Positions 1 through 8,757 are shown, counted from the stretch's first letter. The stretch: 64,000 nt of DNA from Anatilimnocola aggregata (GCF_007747655.1 NZ_CP036274.1:1922001-1986000), one strand, 5' to 3'. Notes: generated by a model from the sequence alone, not told the origin. Numbers and translations are program-made.

Positions 1-177
1 CCTTCCCCAGCCGCCGTTGCCTGTTGTTTCTCCATGAGCAACCAAGTTGACGACCGCGCTTGCACAAGGCTGGCCGTCTAAAGTCACGACCCCTGTAACC
101 GGAATTGCGGCAGGGCCCGTGGGCGCACAGCCGGCAACGAACGACAGAGCAAGGGTCACGATCGACGTGCGAATCAT
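1..177 (-). CDS. Small carboxypeptidase-regulatory-like lipoprotein (partial, C-terminus off window)
   Basis: Reading the minus strand from 177 gives [20 protein letters not shown], a lipoprotein signal with lipobox-like VAGC, followed by a beta-strand segment of the form [19 protein letters not shown]. This matches the transthyretin-like or carboxypeptidase-regulatory-like secreted proteins that follow DUF1559 genes in planctomycetes. The start ATG overlaps the stop of the upstream DUF1559 gene by ATGA (174-177), so the two are co-translated. It is a close paralogue of the protein at 1397-1852, which shows the expected full length of about 150 residues. The 3' end lies beyond base 1. The role is probably a cell-surface accessory protein; the substrate is unknown. 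Confidence 0.8.
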   Translation of the reverse strand, partial: MIRTSIVTLALSFVAGCAPTGPAAIPVTGVVTLDGQPCASAVVNLVAHGETTGNGGWGR

Positions 178-1211
178 GGCAGGCTCACCGGATTTCCATC
201 GGCAATCATCGCGATGCGATCACGAACCGTTTGGTCGGTTGTTTCAGCGATGAAGATCACTGCCCCGTCGGCCAGTCCAATCATGCAACCGCCGGGATGC
301 AAACTTCCCGGCGAACCCCAACTGCCCAAGCGCCCGGTCTTGGGAATGATCGGTGGCGTAGCGCCGACATAAGTCCAATTGTTGATGCCACGGGTGCTGC
401 CGATGTCGTTGCCCGTCATGACCCAGCCGCGAAAGCCCCAGGCGCTGCAGCGACCGTTGTAGACATCAAAAGTGGATTCCACGATGGCTGCGGTCGAACT
501 GGTTCCGTCGGTGATGTCGGCAATGCGCGAATTGCTATTCTCGCCGAACAAGCGCCGCGTCGATGTATTCGCACTTCGATTCCATTGATCGCAGTCGTAG
601 TTATTAATCGCGCTAAAGTCGTAGTTGGTCTTGGCTCCTTTGTAGAGCGGGTCGGTCGAAATGCCGTAATAGCTGCTGGGCGGCAGCCAAGGATCGCCGC
701 TATCGCTGGGGCAGTTGAAAATCTTCAGCCGCTGCGAAACGATTTTCGCATTGCCGCTGGCGACCGCATCGCCGGCGAGCGTGCCGACGGTGGCTGTCGG
801 TGAGCAACAGCCATCGTTCCCTACGGTGATGTTCGCCGCGCTGGCCTTCATGTCGTACTTGTTGTAATGAGCAATCTGTTCGAGAAAGGGCAACAGCAGA
901 ACCAGGCCGTTGAGATTGTGCACACTCTTAGGGCCCCAGTTGTTGGGTGCTCCCGGGTAGCGGCACCAACCATACGCGATGCCCCCCGAGGGAAACCGCT
1001 GGTGCGCATCGTGATAGTTGTGCAGGCCGATCAGCGTCTGCTTGATGTTGTTGGTGCAACTGGCCCGGCGAGCCGATTCGCGCGCGGCTTGAACTGCCGG
1101 CAAGAGCAACGCCACGAGGACGCCGATAATGGCGATCACAACCAGCAGTTCGACGAGCGTGAAGCCGCGGCGGTAAGCTCGAAACGCAGCAGCAGAACGA
1201 ATTCCCGGCAT
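174..1211 (-). CDS. DUF1559 prepilin-like protein
   Basis: A 345-residue protein with a type IV pilin-like N-terminus: a basic leader ending [19 protein letters not shown], where cleavage before F and the conserved E at +5 are typical of class III signal/prepilin processing. The hydrophobic helix is followed by [11 protein letters not shown] and the DUF1559 core ([21 protein letters not shown]). Near the C-terminus is the family H-x9-DG type motif ([18 protein letters not shown]). DUF1559 proteins are expanded in planctomycetes and are thought to be pseudopilin-like surface or periplasmic proteins; no exact function is established. It heads a two-gene unit with the lipoprotein at 1-177 (ATGA overlap) and is a paralogue of 1849-2913. 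Confidence 0.93.
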   Translation of the reverse strand: MPGIRSAAAFRAYRRGFTLVELLVVIAIIGVLVALLLPAVQAARESARRASCTNNIKQTLIGLHNYHDAHQRFPSGGIAYGWCRYPGAPNNWGPKSVHNLNGLVLLLPFLEQIAHYNKYDMKASAANITVGNDGCCSPTATVGTLAGDAVASGNAKIVSQRLKIFNCPSDSGDPWLPPSSYYGISTDPLYKGAKTNYDFSAINNYDCDQWNRSANTSTRRLFGENSNSRIADITDGTSSTAAIVESTFDVYNGRCSAWGFRGWVMTGNDIGSTRGINNWTYVGATPPIIPKTGRLGSWGSPGSLHPGGCMIGLADGAVIFIAETTDQTVRDRIAMIADGNPVSLP

Positions 1212-1396
1212 AACGCATCACTCCTGGGCAGGTCTTGTTCGAAGGAGAGGCGAGAAAGGAAAGCTGAGCATGGAGAATAAAATCGCCGCTGGCAATCGAA
1301 ATCGCCAAAATCAGTCCTCAAACGTGCTTGAACGGAGATGAGTTCAGCTACGTTTGAGAACTGGTTGGTCGTTCTTGGCCACCGAATGTCGGTTGC

Positions 1397-1852
1397 CTAC
1401 GAACGTCTCGATCGAAGTTCGAACGTGAGAGGCTGAACCGCTTCGTTCACCTCCGCCGTCAACGTTGTCCGTTCGAAATCGCTGTAAGGAAGCGGGATCA
1501 CTTCTCGGGCGTTCGCATCGATGGGCGCTTGCTCCTCCGTCGGCACAAACAGAGTACCGTCGGGTTTGACCAGCTTGTTGACGAGCACTTTGTATTGGCC
1601 CGGCACGAGGCCCGCGATGCCTTCAATGGTCTTGCCGTCTTGCGTGCGGGCAACGAACTTCCCCTCGTCGTCGGTCTGCGCCAGGCCACCTCGGCCGCTG
1701 GTATCGCCTTGCGGCACGAAAGTGATCATGGCACCTGAGAGCGGTTTACCATCGAACGTGACAACTCCCGAAACGGGAATGGTCGCGGGCCCCTGCGCAC
1801 CGCAGCCCGCGAACGTCACACACAGCACCAAAGGAATGAGTAGGTTTCTCAT
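1397..1852 (-). CDS. Carboxypeptidase-regulatory-like lipoprotein
   Basis: A 151-residue exported protein. The N-terminus [20 protein letters not shown] carries a lipobox (FAGC), predicting lipidation at Cys17. The mature part begins [20 protein letters not shown], the usual start of a carboxypeptidase-regulatory-like or transthyretin-like beta sandwich. It then has a GxYKVLVNK strand, consistent with a single small domain. Its ATG overlaps the stop of the DUF1559 gene at 1849-2913 by ATGA, the same arrangement as the pair at 174-1211/1-177. It is probably co-expressed with the prepilin-like partner and located in a membrane facing the periplasm. Confidence 0.85.
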   Translation of the reverse strand: MRNLLIPLVLCVTFAGCGAQGPATIPVSGVVTFDGKPLSGAMITFVPQGDTSGRGGLAQTDDEGKFVARTQDGKTIEGIAGLVPGQYKVLVNKLVKPDGTLFVPTEEQAPIDANAREVIPLPYSDFERTTLTAEVNEAVQPLTFELRSRRS

Positions 1853-2913
1853 GGCAGCGACACCACCTCTCCATCGCCCATGGCGGCCAGTGCGACGCGC
1901 ACGGTCGAACTGGTGTTTTCAGCAACGAAAATGACGGCACCGTCGGCCAGGCCAACCATCACACCACCGGGATGCAGGCTCCCCGGTTCGCCCCAACTGC
2001 CATTGCGACCGATTTTCGGTGGAATCGTAGAGTAGTTCCAGTTGTTGATGCCGCGCGGGGCACCGATGTCGACACCGGTCATGACCCAGCCGCGATAGCC
2101 CCACGCTGGGCACCGACCGTTGTAAACGTTGAGGGTCGTTTCGACGATGGCGGCGGTATTGCTCGTGCCATCAATGACATCGGCAATGCGCGAGTTGCTA
2201 TTTTCGCCGAATAATCTCCGCGCACTGTTGCTCGCATTGTTGAGCCAGTAATTGCAGTCGTAGCTTTGGCCGGAGGAAAAGTCATAGTTAGTCTTAGCCC
2301 CTTTCAGCGTCGTGCCGGTCGAGGCGATACCGTAATAGGCACCCACGGCCAGCCAGGGATCGCCGCTGTCGCTGGGACAATTGAAGATTTTCACTCGCTG
2401 CGAGACAACTGCGGCGTTTCCGCTGGCGATGGCATCGCCGGCCAGCATGGCATTCGTCGACGGAGTCGTATTGCCATAGGTAATGTTGGCAGCGCTGGCA
2501 CTCATATCGAACTTGTTGTGCAGCGCTGTCTGCTCGACGAACGGCAGCAGCAACAACAGGCCATTGAGGTTGTGGACGGTGGGCGAGACCGGATTGCGAC
2601 ACCAACCGTACGAGATTCCGCCGGGCGCGAAACGCTCGAAGGTATCGTGATAATTGTGCAAGGCCAGCACGGTTTGCTTGAGGTTGTTCGTGCACGACGA
2701 CCGGCGAGCCGCTTCTCGGGCAGCTTGAACTGCGGGCAGCAGCAAGGCAACTAGCACGCCGATGATCGCGATTACGACCAGCAGTTCGACGAGGGTAAAC
2801 CCGCCTCGCCTGCGATCAGGTCGCAGGGGGAACAACCCGTAGAGATCGGGTCCAGAATGTCGAAATCGCCCAGGCCGGCGACGCGATCCAAGAGACCGAG
2901 ACTTCTCCAACAT
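1849..2913 (-). CDS. DUF1559 prepilin-like protein (second copy)
   Basis: A 354-residue paralogue of 174-1211. It has a longer arginine-rich leader (about 36 residues) before [18 protein letters not shown], then [17 protein letters not shown] and the shared internal blocks [24 protein letters not shown] and [18 protein letters not shown]. The block similarity across the whole length to the first copy indicates tandem duplication of a two-gene cassette. Pilin-type cleavage before F and the +5 Glu suggest processing by a prepilin peptidase. No pilus assembly genes are in the window, so whether it forms a filament cannot be judged here. Confidence 0.93.
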   Translation of the reverse strand: MLEKSRSLGSRRRPGRFRHSGPDLYGLFPLRPDRRRGGFTLVELLVVIAIIGVLVALLLPAVQAAREAARRSSCTNNLKQTVLALHNYHDTFERFAPGGISYGWCRNPVSPTVHNLNGLLLLLPFVEQTALHNKFDMSASAANITYGNTTPSTNAMLAGDAIASGNAAVVSQRVKIFNCPSDSGDPWLAVGAYYGIASTGTTLKGAKTNYDFSSGQSYDCNYWLNNASNSARRLFGENSNSRIADVIDGTSNTAAIVETTLNVYNGRCPAWGYRGWVMTGVDIGAPRGINNWNYSTIPPKIGRNGSWGEPGSLHPGGVMVGLADGAVIFVAENTSSTVRVALAAMGDGEVVSLP

Positions 2914-3196
2914 GCATTACTCCTTGGAAGGATTGCGTTTGGAGAGGTCAGTGGTAAAGAACACCGTTGAATGTTCTTCCTTCAATCCTTACGAAATCCG
3001 AACGAACTGTCGAGTCTTAGGTTTTCGACTCTTTAAGGGGGCTCGGCGCGAGCTTGCGGGGACTGCGGGTGGTTGCAAATGGCCGCTGGTTTGGTAATTT
3101 CTGCGGTTCTGCGGGCACACGCATCATTCAAAGACGCAATTGCGAACCTCGCATTTTGCGCCTCACCGCATTTCGCACCAAACGGGAGAAGTATTC

Positions 3197-3694
3197 ATGT
3201 CGATGTTCATTGGCGAAGGTCTGTCGGGAGATGGTAACGAGATCGCTCACATTGATTTGCTCATCGGCAGCAAGGATGGCCCGGTTGGCAACGCCTTCGC
3301 CAATGCCTTGGCTACCCAAAGCGCCGGCCACAACAACCTGCTCGCCGTGCTCACACCCAACCTGGCCGTTAAGCCGGCCACTGTGATGATCACCAAGGTG
3401 ACCATCAAGGGCATGAAGCAAGCCGTGCAGATGTTCGGCCCCGCGCAAGCCGCTGTTGCCAAGGCCGTGGCCGACTCGGTGGGTAGTGGCGTCATTCCCA
3501 AGGGTAAAGCTGAAGACCTCGTGATCGTGTGCGGCGTGTTCATTCACCCCGCTGCCAACGACGACAAGAAGATCTATCAGTACAACTACGACGCCACCAT
3601 GCTCGCCATTGCCAACGCGATGGGCAGCAAGCCCAGCGTCGACGAAATGCTCGCCGGCAAGGAACAGGCCGCTCACCCCTTCCGCGGCTTCTAA
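3197..3694 (+). CDS. fae: Formaldehyde-activating enzyme
   Basis: A 165-residue protein that closely matches Fae throughout. It starts MSMFIGEGLSGDGNEIAHID, which contains the catalytic-region His of the GNEVAHIDLL motif, and continues with DGPVGNAFANAL, MVIT-like KVTIKGMKQAVQMFGPAQ and IYQYNYDATMLAI. Fae condenses formaldehyde with tetrahydromethanopterin to give methylene-H4MPT in the cytoplasm. I chose the ATG at 3197 because GGGAGAAG lies just upstream and known Fae proteins begin here; an in-frame ATG at 3140 would add 19 unrelated residues. The next gene encodes the dehydrogenase that uses its product. Confidence 0.96.
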   Translation: MSMFIGEGLSGDGNEIAHIDLLIGSKDGPVGNAFANALATQSAGHNNLLAVLTPNLAVKPATVMITKVTIKGMKQAVQMFGPAQAAVAKAVADSVGSGVIPKGKAEDLVIVCGVFIHPAANDDKKIYQYNYDATMLAIANAMGSKPSVDEMLAGKEQAAHPFRGF

Positions 3695-3725
3695 GTCGGA
3701 CTTGGCCAGCTTTCATTGAATTTTC

Positions 3726-3796
3726 GGGAGGGCGAGGCTCCTGCCGAGCCGTTAGCGCGACGACAACCGCCGGCTCGGCAGGAGCCTCGCCCTCCC
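3726..3796. repeat. 26-bp perfect inverted repeat (planctomycete REP-like hairpin)
   Basis: Bases 3726-3751 and 3771-3796 are perfect reverse complements (core GGCGAGGCTCCTGCCGAGCC) separated by 19 bases. The element fills most of the gap between fae and the methylene-H4MPT dehydrogenase gene and is followed by ATTTTTT directly before the ATG at 3804. It could act as a transcription attenuator or mRNA stabiliser. It could also be one copy of a dispersed palindromic family, because its translation gives the GEAPAEP string often seen in spurious planctomycete ORFs. Confidence 0.85.
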
Positions 3797-3803
3797 ATTT
3801 TTT

Positions 3804-4676
3804 ATGTCCAAGCCCAAGATTCTCATTCAGTTCGATAGCGACGCGCACGCGAGCGTATTCGACGCGGTCGTAGCCGTCGATTCTGGCATCGATCACTTGC
3901 TGCAATATGGTTCGATCGAGCCGGCGCAAGTACGCGATTTGGTCCACGGAGCAATGTTCACGCGCGGGCCGCAAGACCTGCACCAAACGGCCATCTTCAT
4001 TGGCGGCAGCAATGTGTCGCAAGGTGAAGAACTGCTGCGGCACGTGAAGAAGTGCTTTTTCGGACCGATGCGAGTCTCGGTGTTGCTGGATGCCAACGGC
4101 GCGAACACCACCGCTGCTGCCGCCGTGATCGCAGCCAGTCGGCATTTGAAATTGAGTGAAACAACGGCGACGGTCCTGGCCGCCACTGGGCCTGTGGGGC
4201 AACGCGTGGCGCGCCTGTTGGCGGGACTAGGAGCCACGGTTAAGCTCGGCTCTCGCTCGCTCGAACGAGCTGAAGAGGCTGTCAAGACTTTGCAGGAGCG
4301 CTTACCAACAGCCAAGTTAGCGGCACTGCAAACCGCCAATGCGACCGAAATAGCCGAGGCGCTGGAAGGTTCGCAGTTGGTCATTGCCGCCGGCGCGGCA
4401 GGAATCGAACTCCTTCCCGCGGAGGTTCGCGCCACCGCTGGTGCTTTGCAGGTCGCCATCGATCTGAACGCCGTTCCTCCGGTGGGCATCGCGGGTATCG
4501 AAGCGGGCGATAAAGCTAAGGAACGAGGCGGGCAGATTTGTTACGGCGCACTGGGCGTTGGCGGCACCAAAATGAAGATCCACCGCGCTGCGCTGCAAAA
4601 GCTGTTCACTGCCAACAATTTCGCTCTCGATGCCGAAGAAGTGCTGCAAATCGGGCAGGAGCTCGAAACGGCCTAG
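3804..4676 (+). CDS. mtdB: NAD(P)-dependent methylenetetrahydromethanopterin dehydrogenase
   Basis: A 290-residue protein of the MtdA/MtdB/MtdC type. The N-terminal half (KPKILIQFDSDAHASVFDAV..YGSIEPAQVRDLVHGAMFTRGP) corresponds to the substrate domain and contains the family IFIGGSNV segment. The C-terminal half is a Rossmann fold with AATGPVGQRVARLLAGLGA (GxxGxxG-like NAD(P) site) and SRSLERAEE after the second strand. It should oxidise methylene-H4MPT to methenyl-H4MPT in the cytoplasm, the step after Fae. The planctomycete branch has been called MtdC in the literature, so the exact symbol and cofactor preference are uncertain. It starts at an ATG eight bases after the palindrome. Confidence 0.9.
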   Translation: MSKPKILIQFDSDAHASVFDAVVAVDSGIDHLLQYGSIEPAQVRDLVHGAMFTRGPQDLHQTAIFIGGSNVSQGEELLRHVKKCFFGPMRVSVLLDANGANTTAAAAVIAASRHLKLSETTATVLAATGPVGQRVARLLAGLGATVKLGSRSLERAEEAVKTLQERLPTAKLAALQTANATEIAEALEGSQLVIAAGAAGIELLPAEVRATAGALQVAIDLNAVPPVGIAGIEAGDKAKERGGQICYGALGVGGTKMKIHRAALQKLFTANNFALDAEEVLQIGQELETA

Positions 4677-4714
4677 TCAGCCAATCAGCGGTTTTTCGCG
4701 CAGTATCGACCTGC

Positions 4715-6256
4715 TTACGGCACTGTTGCCAACTGGAAATCGTAGAGCATCCGAATCTGCTCGGGGGTCTTCTCGAGGAGATTACTCAAGCGCGAGTAGA
4801 GCCCCTTCCCATCGGCAACGGCATTCTCAGTGAGGCGTTCGAACTTGTTGGCTAGGAGCGCGGCCAGGTGCGTCCGCTCGCAACGAGCGTGCCCCTGTGG
4901 ATACATCACCAATCCGCTGCCGAGTGAACCTTGCTGCGCGTGAACAAGTTCAATCGTGGTGGGAATGCCGTCGGGATAGCGCTGGTCGTATTCGCTGCCG
5001 CCATGCACGAACTCGATCCGCTGCATCAGTTCGCGGGTAATCGGATGAACGAGCGCCGCGTCGTCATAATCTGCGGGCAGGAGCATCAGGTCTTGCCAGA
5101 GGGTGATTTCATCGTGCGGCCGCGCGGGCGAGGCGACGTGAGTTGCTCGTTCAATCGCCTTGCGCAGCAGCGTCGCGACGATGTAGACCATCGAGTGGTC
5201 GGCGCTTTGCCGCGTGCGCGGATCGCGCTTGTGCGGATCGCCAATAATGCTGAAGGCCGGTTCGTAAATGGTGATTCGAATTCGCTCGAGTCGCTGCCAC
5301 TCCGTACAAAGCTGCGGATGTTGCGCGAGGAGTGCGATCAGTCCCCCGATCGCCCCAGCCGATTGATGCTCGTACAAGCCGAGCTTGAAGTGCATGCCCA
5401 TGATCGCGAAGTCACTACCGGCGGTTCCCAGTTCCAAGTCGAAGGGACTTTCGTCCTTCTTGGTCGGCTCGAACAGGCAGAAAACAGCTTGCGGGTTGCG
5501 AAGGATATCGGCTGGTCCGACGAAGCCGCGCATGGCACGTCGCATCGAGGTGACAGCCACTTCGGCCGTGATTGCGGCGGATGCGCCTTTGCTATCGGAC
5601 AGTTGATGGCCGTGGCGAATCGCGCGGAAGGGAACATAGTGCGCCACGACCATGCCGATGGCCGATTCAATCTGCTCGGACGTCGCGCCGAGGACCGCAC
5701 CATAAACGGCTGCCGAGGCGATGCCGCCGTGCAACACGTGGTCGATCTTGTGATCCTTGAGTCCATAGCATTCGGCCAACCGGCCGCGGATTTCGTCCAG
5801 GCAGAGCATGGCCCACAATGTTTGCCGACCGTCAAGTCCTGCCAATTGGGCGGCAGCAATCGCCACGGGATAGAAGTCGTTGTGGCCGAACTCGCCGCGC
5901 GTGTAACCGGTGCGCGGGTTGTAGCCGAAGTTCGTGCCGTTGGAGTCGAGTTCGCGCACGGCGGCACTGTTGGCGAGGACTGCCTTCTCAGGCTGGACGA
6001 GCGCTGTGGAGCCGATCAAGGGGACACCTTGGGGCGTTAGATAGCTGAGAGCTTCATCGCGCAGGATTCGCGGTGCCGGTGCGCCACAGGCCAAGGCAGC
6101 CACTCCGCAGGCGATGCTATCGGTGTGGAACTGCTCGACGCGAGTCAGCACTTCGTCGGTCGGTTCGCCCCACCGGCTGGCCAAAAAGTCGATGGCGTAC
6201 TGACCGATGCCCCGCGCCTGATTGGTGCTGCGCGGCAGAAGAAGGAAAGAATCCAT
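4715..6256 (-). CDS. MmgE/PrpD family protein
   Basis: A 513-residue protein of the MmgE/PrpD fold (2-methylcitrate dehydratase / cis-aconitate decarboxylase relatives). Visible family segments are DSIACGVAALACG, NSAAVRELDSNGTNFGYNPR, HNDFYPVAIAAAQLAG, HGGIASAAVYGAVLGA, IGMVVAHYVPFRA and SDSKGASAAITAEVAV. It probably acts in the cytoplasm on a tricarboxylic acid; PrpD converts 2-methylcitrate to 2-methyl-cis-aconitate. No prpB or prpC is nearby, so the substrate cannot be assigned. I prefer the ATG at 6256 (MDSFLLLPRS); the frame is open to an ATG at 6325, but those residues look non-conserved. It converges on the mtdB-like gene. Confidence 0.85.
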   Translation of the reverse strand: MDSFLLLPRSTNQARGIGQYAIDFLASRWGEPTDEVLTRVEQFHTDSIACGVAALACGAPAPRILRDEALSYLTPQGVPLIGSTALVQPEKAVLANSAAVRELDSNGTNFGYNPRTGYTRGEFGHNDFYPVAIAAAQLAGLDGRQTLWAMLCLDEIRGRLAECYGLKDHKIDHVLHGGIASAAVYGAVLGATSEQIESAIGMVVAHYVPFRAIRHGHQLSDSKGASAAITAEVAVTSMRRAMRGFVGPADILRNPQAVFCLFEPTKKDESPFDLELGTAGSDFAIMGMHFKLGLYEHQSAGAIGGLIALLAQHPQLCTEWQRLERIRITIYEPAFSIIGDPHKRDPRTRQSADHSMVYIVATLLRKAIERATHVASPARPHDEITLWQDLMLLPADYDDAALVHPITRELMQRIEFVHGGSEYDQRYPDGIPTTIELVHAQQGSLGSGLVMYPQGHARCERTHLAALLANKFERLTENAVADGKGLYSRLSNLLEKTPEQIRMLYDFQLATVP

Positions 6257-6368
6257 GCTTGATTCGATCTTGATAGCGGAAGGAGAGAAGTCGCGAAAAC
6301 GTGGGCATTCTAACGGATTCGGCACCCGATCGGGGCGCGGGGAGTCTGAGCGATTGCAGGCCGATTTT

Positions 6369-6707
6369 TTAGCCGCGGCCGTACCAGCGCTCGGCGATGC
6401 GATCGAGTTCGACCATCAGCGGATCGAGTTCCAGCACGCGCTCGGCCAAAGTGTAGGTGACTTGTGGCGGCACGGTCGGCTCGTAGTGTCGATGGACCCA
6501 ACCCTCGGCTTCCAACATGCGCAGTCGCTCGGTCAGGGTCTTGGTCGAGATCGCGCCGAGTCGGCGTTTCAGTTCGCCAAATCGCTTGGGGCCCTCCATG
6601 TGCAATCGGTGCAGCAGCAGCATCGTCCACGGGCTGGAGAGGATCTTGAGGAGTTTAGCCAGGGGCTCGTGCGTGTTATCGGCGGGTTGGCTCTTGCTCT
6701 TGGCCAT
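6369..6707 (-). CDS. HxlR-family winged-helix transcriptional regulator
   Basis: A 112-residue protein with the HxlR pattern: LLKILSSPWTMLLLHRLHMEGPKRFGELKRRL, then the recognition helix ISTKTLTERLRMLEAEGWVHR and wing YEPTVPPQVTYTLAERVLEL. These proteins bind DNA as dimers and often sense reactive electrophiles or aldehydes, usually repressing a divergent gene. Here the SnoaL-like gene at 6839 is divergent, and the intergenic region holds TTTAC-GTAAA dyads. No Cys residue is visible, so a thiol-based switch as in YodB/HypR-type proteins seems unlikely. Confidence 0.9.
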   Translation of the reverse strand: MAKSKSQPADNTHEPLAKLLKILSSPWTMLLLHRLHMEGPKRFGELKRRLGAISTKTLTERLRMLEAEGWVHRHYEPTVPPQVTYTLAERVLELDPLMVELDRIAERWYGRG

Positions 6708-6746
6708 TGCTTTACTCCGGTGAAGTGGCTTTGCATTAGGACCCTA

Positions 6747-6775
6747 CTTTACTTTGTAAACCATGCTTCGTAAAG
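6747..6775. promoter_or_regulatory. Candidate HxlR operator (TTTAC/GTAAA dyads)
   Basis: The divergent intergenic region contains TTTACTTTGTAAA (arms 6748-6752 and 6756-6760) and a further GTAAAG at 6770-6775 that pairs with CTTTAC at 6747-6752. Dyads of this kind placed between an hxlR gene and its divergent target are the usual operator arrangement. The assignment is inferred from symmetry and position only. Confidence 0.55.
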
Positions 6776-6838
6776 TTTGCAGCAAGGGAATCAGCAGGTT
6801 CCTTAACGTCACTTCATCCTCAATACAAAGGTATTTCC

Positions 6839-7189
6839 ATGACCATTCAACTTCCCCCACTGGCCGCTGCTTATGTTCAGGCCACGAACCAGCAAGATGC
6901 GGCAGCGTTCCTTCGCCTATTCGACGACAACGCTGTGGTGAATGATGCCGGGAGAGAATTTCGGGGGCGCGAGGCGATCAAAGAATGGAGCGAAAGCGAT
7001 ATCTTCGCCGCGAATGTGACGCTGGAAGTCACTGCCGCTAAGGAGGAGCCACAAGAAACAGTAGTCACTACAAAAGTCGATGGCACGTTCGACAAAACCG
7101 GGCTCCCCGATCCGCTGTTTATCGACCAACACCTGCAATTTCGGGATGGAAAAATTGCCGCACTGGCCTGCCGATTAGTCACCGCGTAG
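6839..7189 (+). CDS. SnoaL-like / NTF2-fold protein
   Basis: A 116-residue protein of the SnoaL-like (nuclear transport factor 2 fold) type: LAAAYVQATNQQDAAAFLRLFDDNAVVNDAGREFRGREAIKEW is the typical N-terminal helix pair and the FxDDAxxxD-like motif. It ends with the strand QHLQFRDGKIAALACRL. These proteins form a cone with a hydrophobic pocket and may bind or isomerise small molecules. AAAGG sits a few bases before the ATG. It is transcribed away from the HxlR gene at 6369-6707 and is probably under its control; the ligand is unknown. Confidence 0.85.
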   Translation: MTIQLPPLAAAYVQATNQQDAAAFLRLFDDNAVVNDAGREFRGREAIKEWSESDIFAANVTLEVTAAKEEPQETVVTTKVDGTFDKTGLPDPLFIDQHLQFRDGKIAALACRLVTA

Positions 7190-7312
7190 CCCGCTGTTTA
7201 GCAGGAATTTGCGGATCCAAAGATTCCTTTCCAGGGTTCGCGTGTAAGGCTTCGCACGCGGGCCGGTAATTCAGGGTAAGTCCGCAAGATAACCGCAGTC
7301 AGGAGCCCAGCC

Positions 7313-8692
7313 ATGTCCCCCCAAACTTTGCCAGCCGCCAGCCCGACTCGTTCGCAACTTATTCGGCTCAGCCGCGAAGAATCGGCCCCGCGGTGGTCGT
7401 GGACGCGTCTCACCTGGCCTGCTGCGGCGGTGGCTGCCGGGGGAGCAGTGCTTGGCTTCTTGCAGCCCTGGGACTCGGTTCATTCCGAGCCGGCTCATTC
7501 GGTTCACGAACGAACCAATGCGGCCCGTGCGGTGAATGTCGAGCTGCCCTCGCCAGCCGAGACGTCGAACATCACGCTGCCGGCTACCATTCGCCCGTGG
7601 CAAACCACGACGTTGCACTCGCGGGTTACTGGTTATCTGACCGCCTGGCACGTCGATCTGGGTGCGAAGGTGAAGGCCGGCGATGTGCTGGCCGAACTCG
7701 AAACGCCGGAACTCGATCAGGAAGTTGCCGAAGGAGTGGCCCAAGCTGCGGAGGCCACGGCTGCCGCCGTTCAAGCCCAGGCAGAGCGAGCCGAAGCCGA
7801 AGCGGAATTGAGCGTGGCGCTGGCTCAACTGGCCCGCGTGCAATCCGAAGTGGAACTGGCTCGCACCCAACTGGCCCGCCGCGAGAAGCTGGTCTATCGC
7901 CACGCGATCGCCCAGGAAGAATTCGATACGTTTGAGAAGCAGTTCGAAGCTCGCACGGCGGATGTGGCCGCGGCTGAAGCGGATGTCGCTCGCCGGCGCA
8001 CCAGTTTGCAAACTCGCGCGGCCGTAATTGCTGCTCGTCAGGCAACGGCTCAAAGCCGGCAGGCCAATGTCGAGCGGCTGAAGGAACTGCAAGGCTTCAA
8101 ACGAATCGTCGCGCCATTCTCGGGTGTCGTGACGCGCCGCTCGGCCGAGGTGGGCATGCTCGTGACTGCTGGAACCGAGCCACTTTATGTGGTTGAAGAT
8201 ATGAGCCGCGTGCGTGTGCAAGTCAGTGTGCCGCAATCGAATGCCACGCGAATTCGCGTCGGTGTGCCAGCCACGGTCAGCTTGCCGGAGTCGACAGGCA
8301 AAGCCACGCCAGCGTCGGTCACGCGCATTTCGTCATCCATCGATTCGACGAACCGCACCATGTTGGCCGAGATTGAACTCGAAAACAGCAGCGTGGGTTT
8401 GCAGCCCGGCAGCTATGTCCAAGTGACCCTCAGCGCACCACAGCAAAACACGGGCTGGACTATTCCAGCCAATACGTTGCAGATGCGAATCGACGGCCCT
8501 CATGTCGCCGTTGTCGGTAGCAACGGACAGCTCGAACTTCGCAGCGTGAAACTGGGGCGCGATCTTGGTGGTCGCGTCCAAGTGCTTGACGGCATCCAAG
8601 GAGACGAGCAGTTGGTGGTGAATCCCACCGACGACCTCGTCAGTGGCTCGCAGGTGGAAGTAAAGAGTAAGCCAGAAGTTGCCCAACGTTGA
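7313..8692 (+). CDS. RND/ABC efflux periplasmic adaptor (membrane-fusion protein)
   Basis: A 459-residue HlyD/AcrA-type adaptor. A basic N-terminus precedes one membrane anchor (AAAVAAGGAVLGFL, about residues 38-51). Next come the lipoyl/barrel-sandwich half TTTLHSRVTGYLTAWHVDLGAKVKAGDVLAELE, a long Ala/Glu-rich coiled-coil hairpin (about 145-260), and the return half IVAPFSGVVTRRSAEVGMLV. It ends with beta-barrel and membrane-proximal domains up to LVVNPTDDLVSG. GGAG lies upstream of the ATG. It should link an inner-membrane pump to an outer-membrane channel, but no pump gene follows: a hairpin and an ECF sigma gene come next, so it is an orphan here. Confidence 0.9.
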   Translation: MSPQTLPAASPTRSQLIRLSREESAPRWSWTRLTWPAAAVAAGGAVLGFLQPWDSVHSEPAHSVHERTNAARAVNVELPSPAETSNITLPATIRPWQTTTLHSRVTGYLTAWHVDLGAKVKAGDVLAELETPELDQEVAEGVAQAAEATAAAVQAQAERAEAEAELSVALAQLARVQSEVELARTQLARREKLVYRHAIAQEEFDTFEKQFEARTADVAAAEADVARRRTSLQTRAAVIAARQATAQSRQANVERLKELQGFKRIVAPFSGVVTRRSAEVGMLVTAGTEPLYVVEDMSRVRVQVSVPQSNATRIRVGVPATVSLPESTGKATPASVTRISSSIDSTNRTMLAEIELENSSVGLQPGSYVQVTLSAPQQNTGWTIPANTLQMRIDGPHVAVVGSNGQLELRSVKLGRDLGGRVQVLDGIQGDEQLVVNPTDDLVSGSQVEVKSKPEVAQR

Positions 8693-8700
8693 TGCTGGTG

Positions 8701-8757
8701 TAGTGTGGGCTTTAGCCCACATTGCCGGCAAGACGTGTGGGATTGAAGCCCACACTA
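8701..8757. terminator. Inverted repeat after the adaptor gene
   Basis: TAGTGTGGGCTT (8701-8712) and AAGCCCACACTA (8746-8757) are perfect reverse complements and are followed by AAAAG. It lies 8 bases after the adaptor stop codon and could end that transcript. The GTGTGGGCTTTAGCCCACA core also resembles dispersed planctomycete palindromes, so it may be a repeat copy rather than a dedicated terminator. Confidence 0.6.

Noticed and set aside
4931-6040. 369-codon frame opposite the MmgE/PrpD gene
   Set aside because: Antisense shadow with biased composition and no ribosome site.
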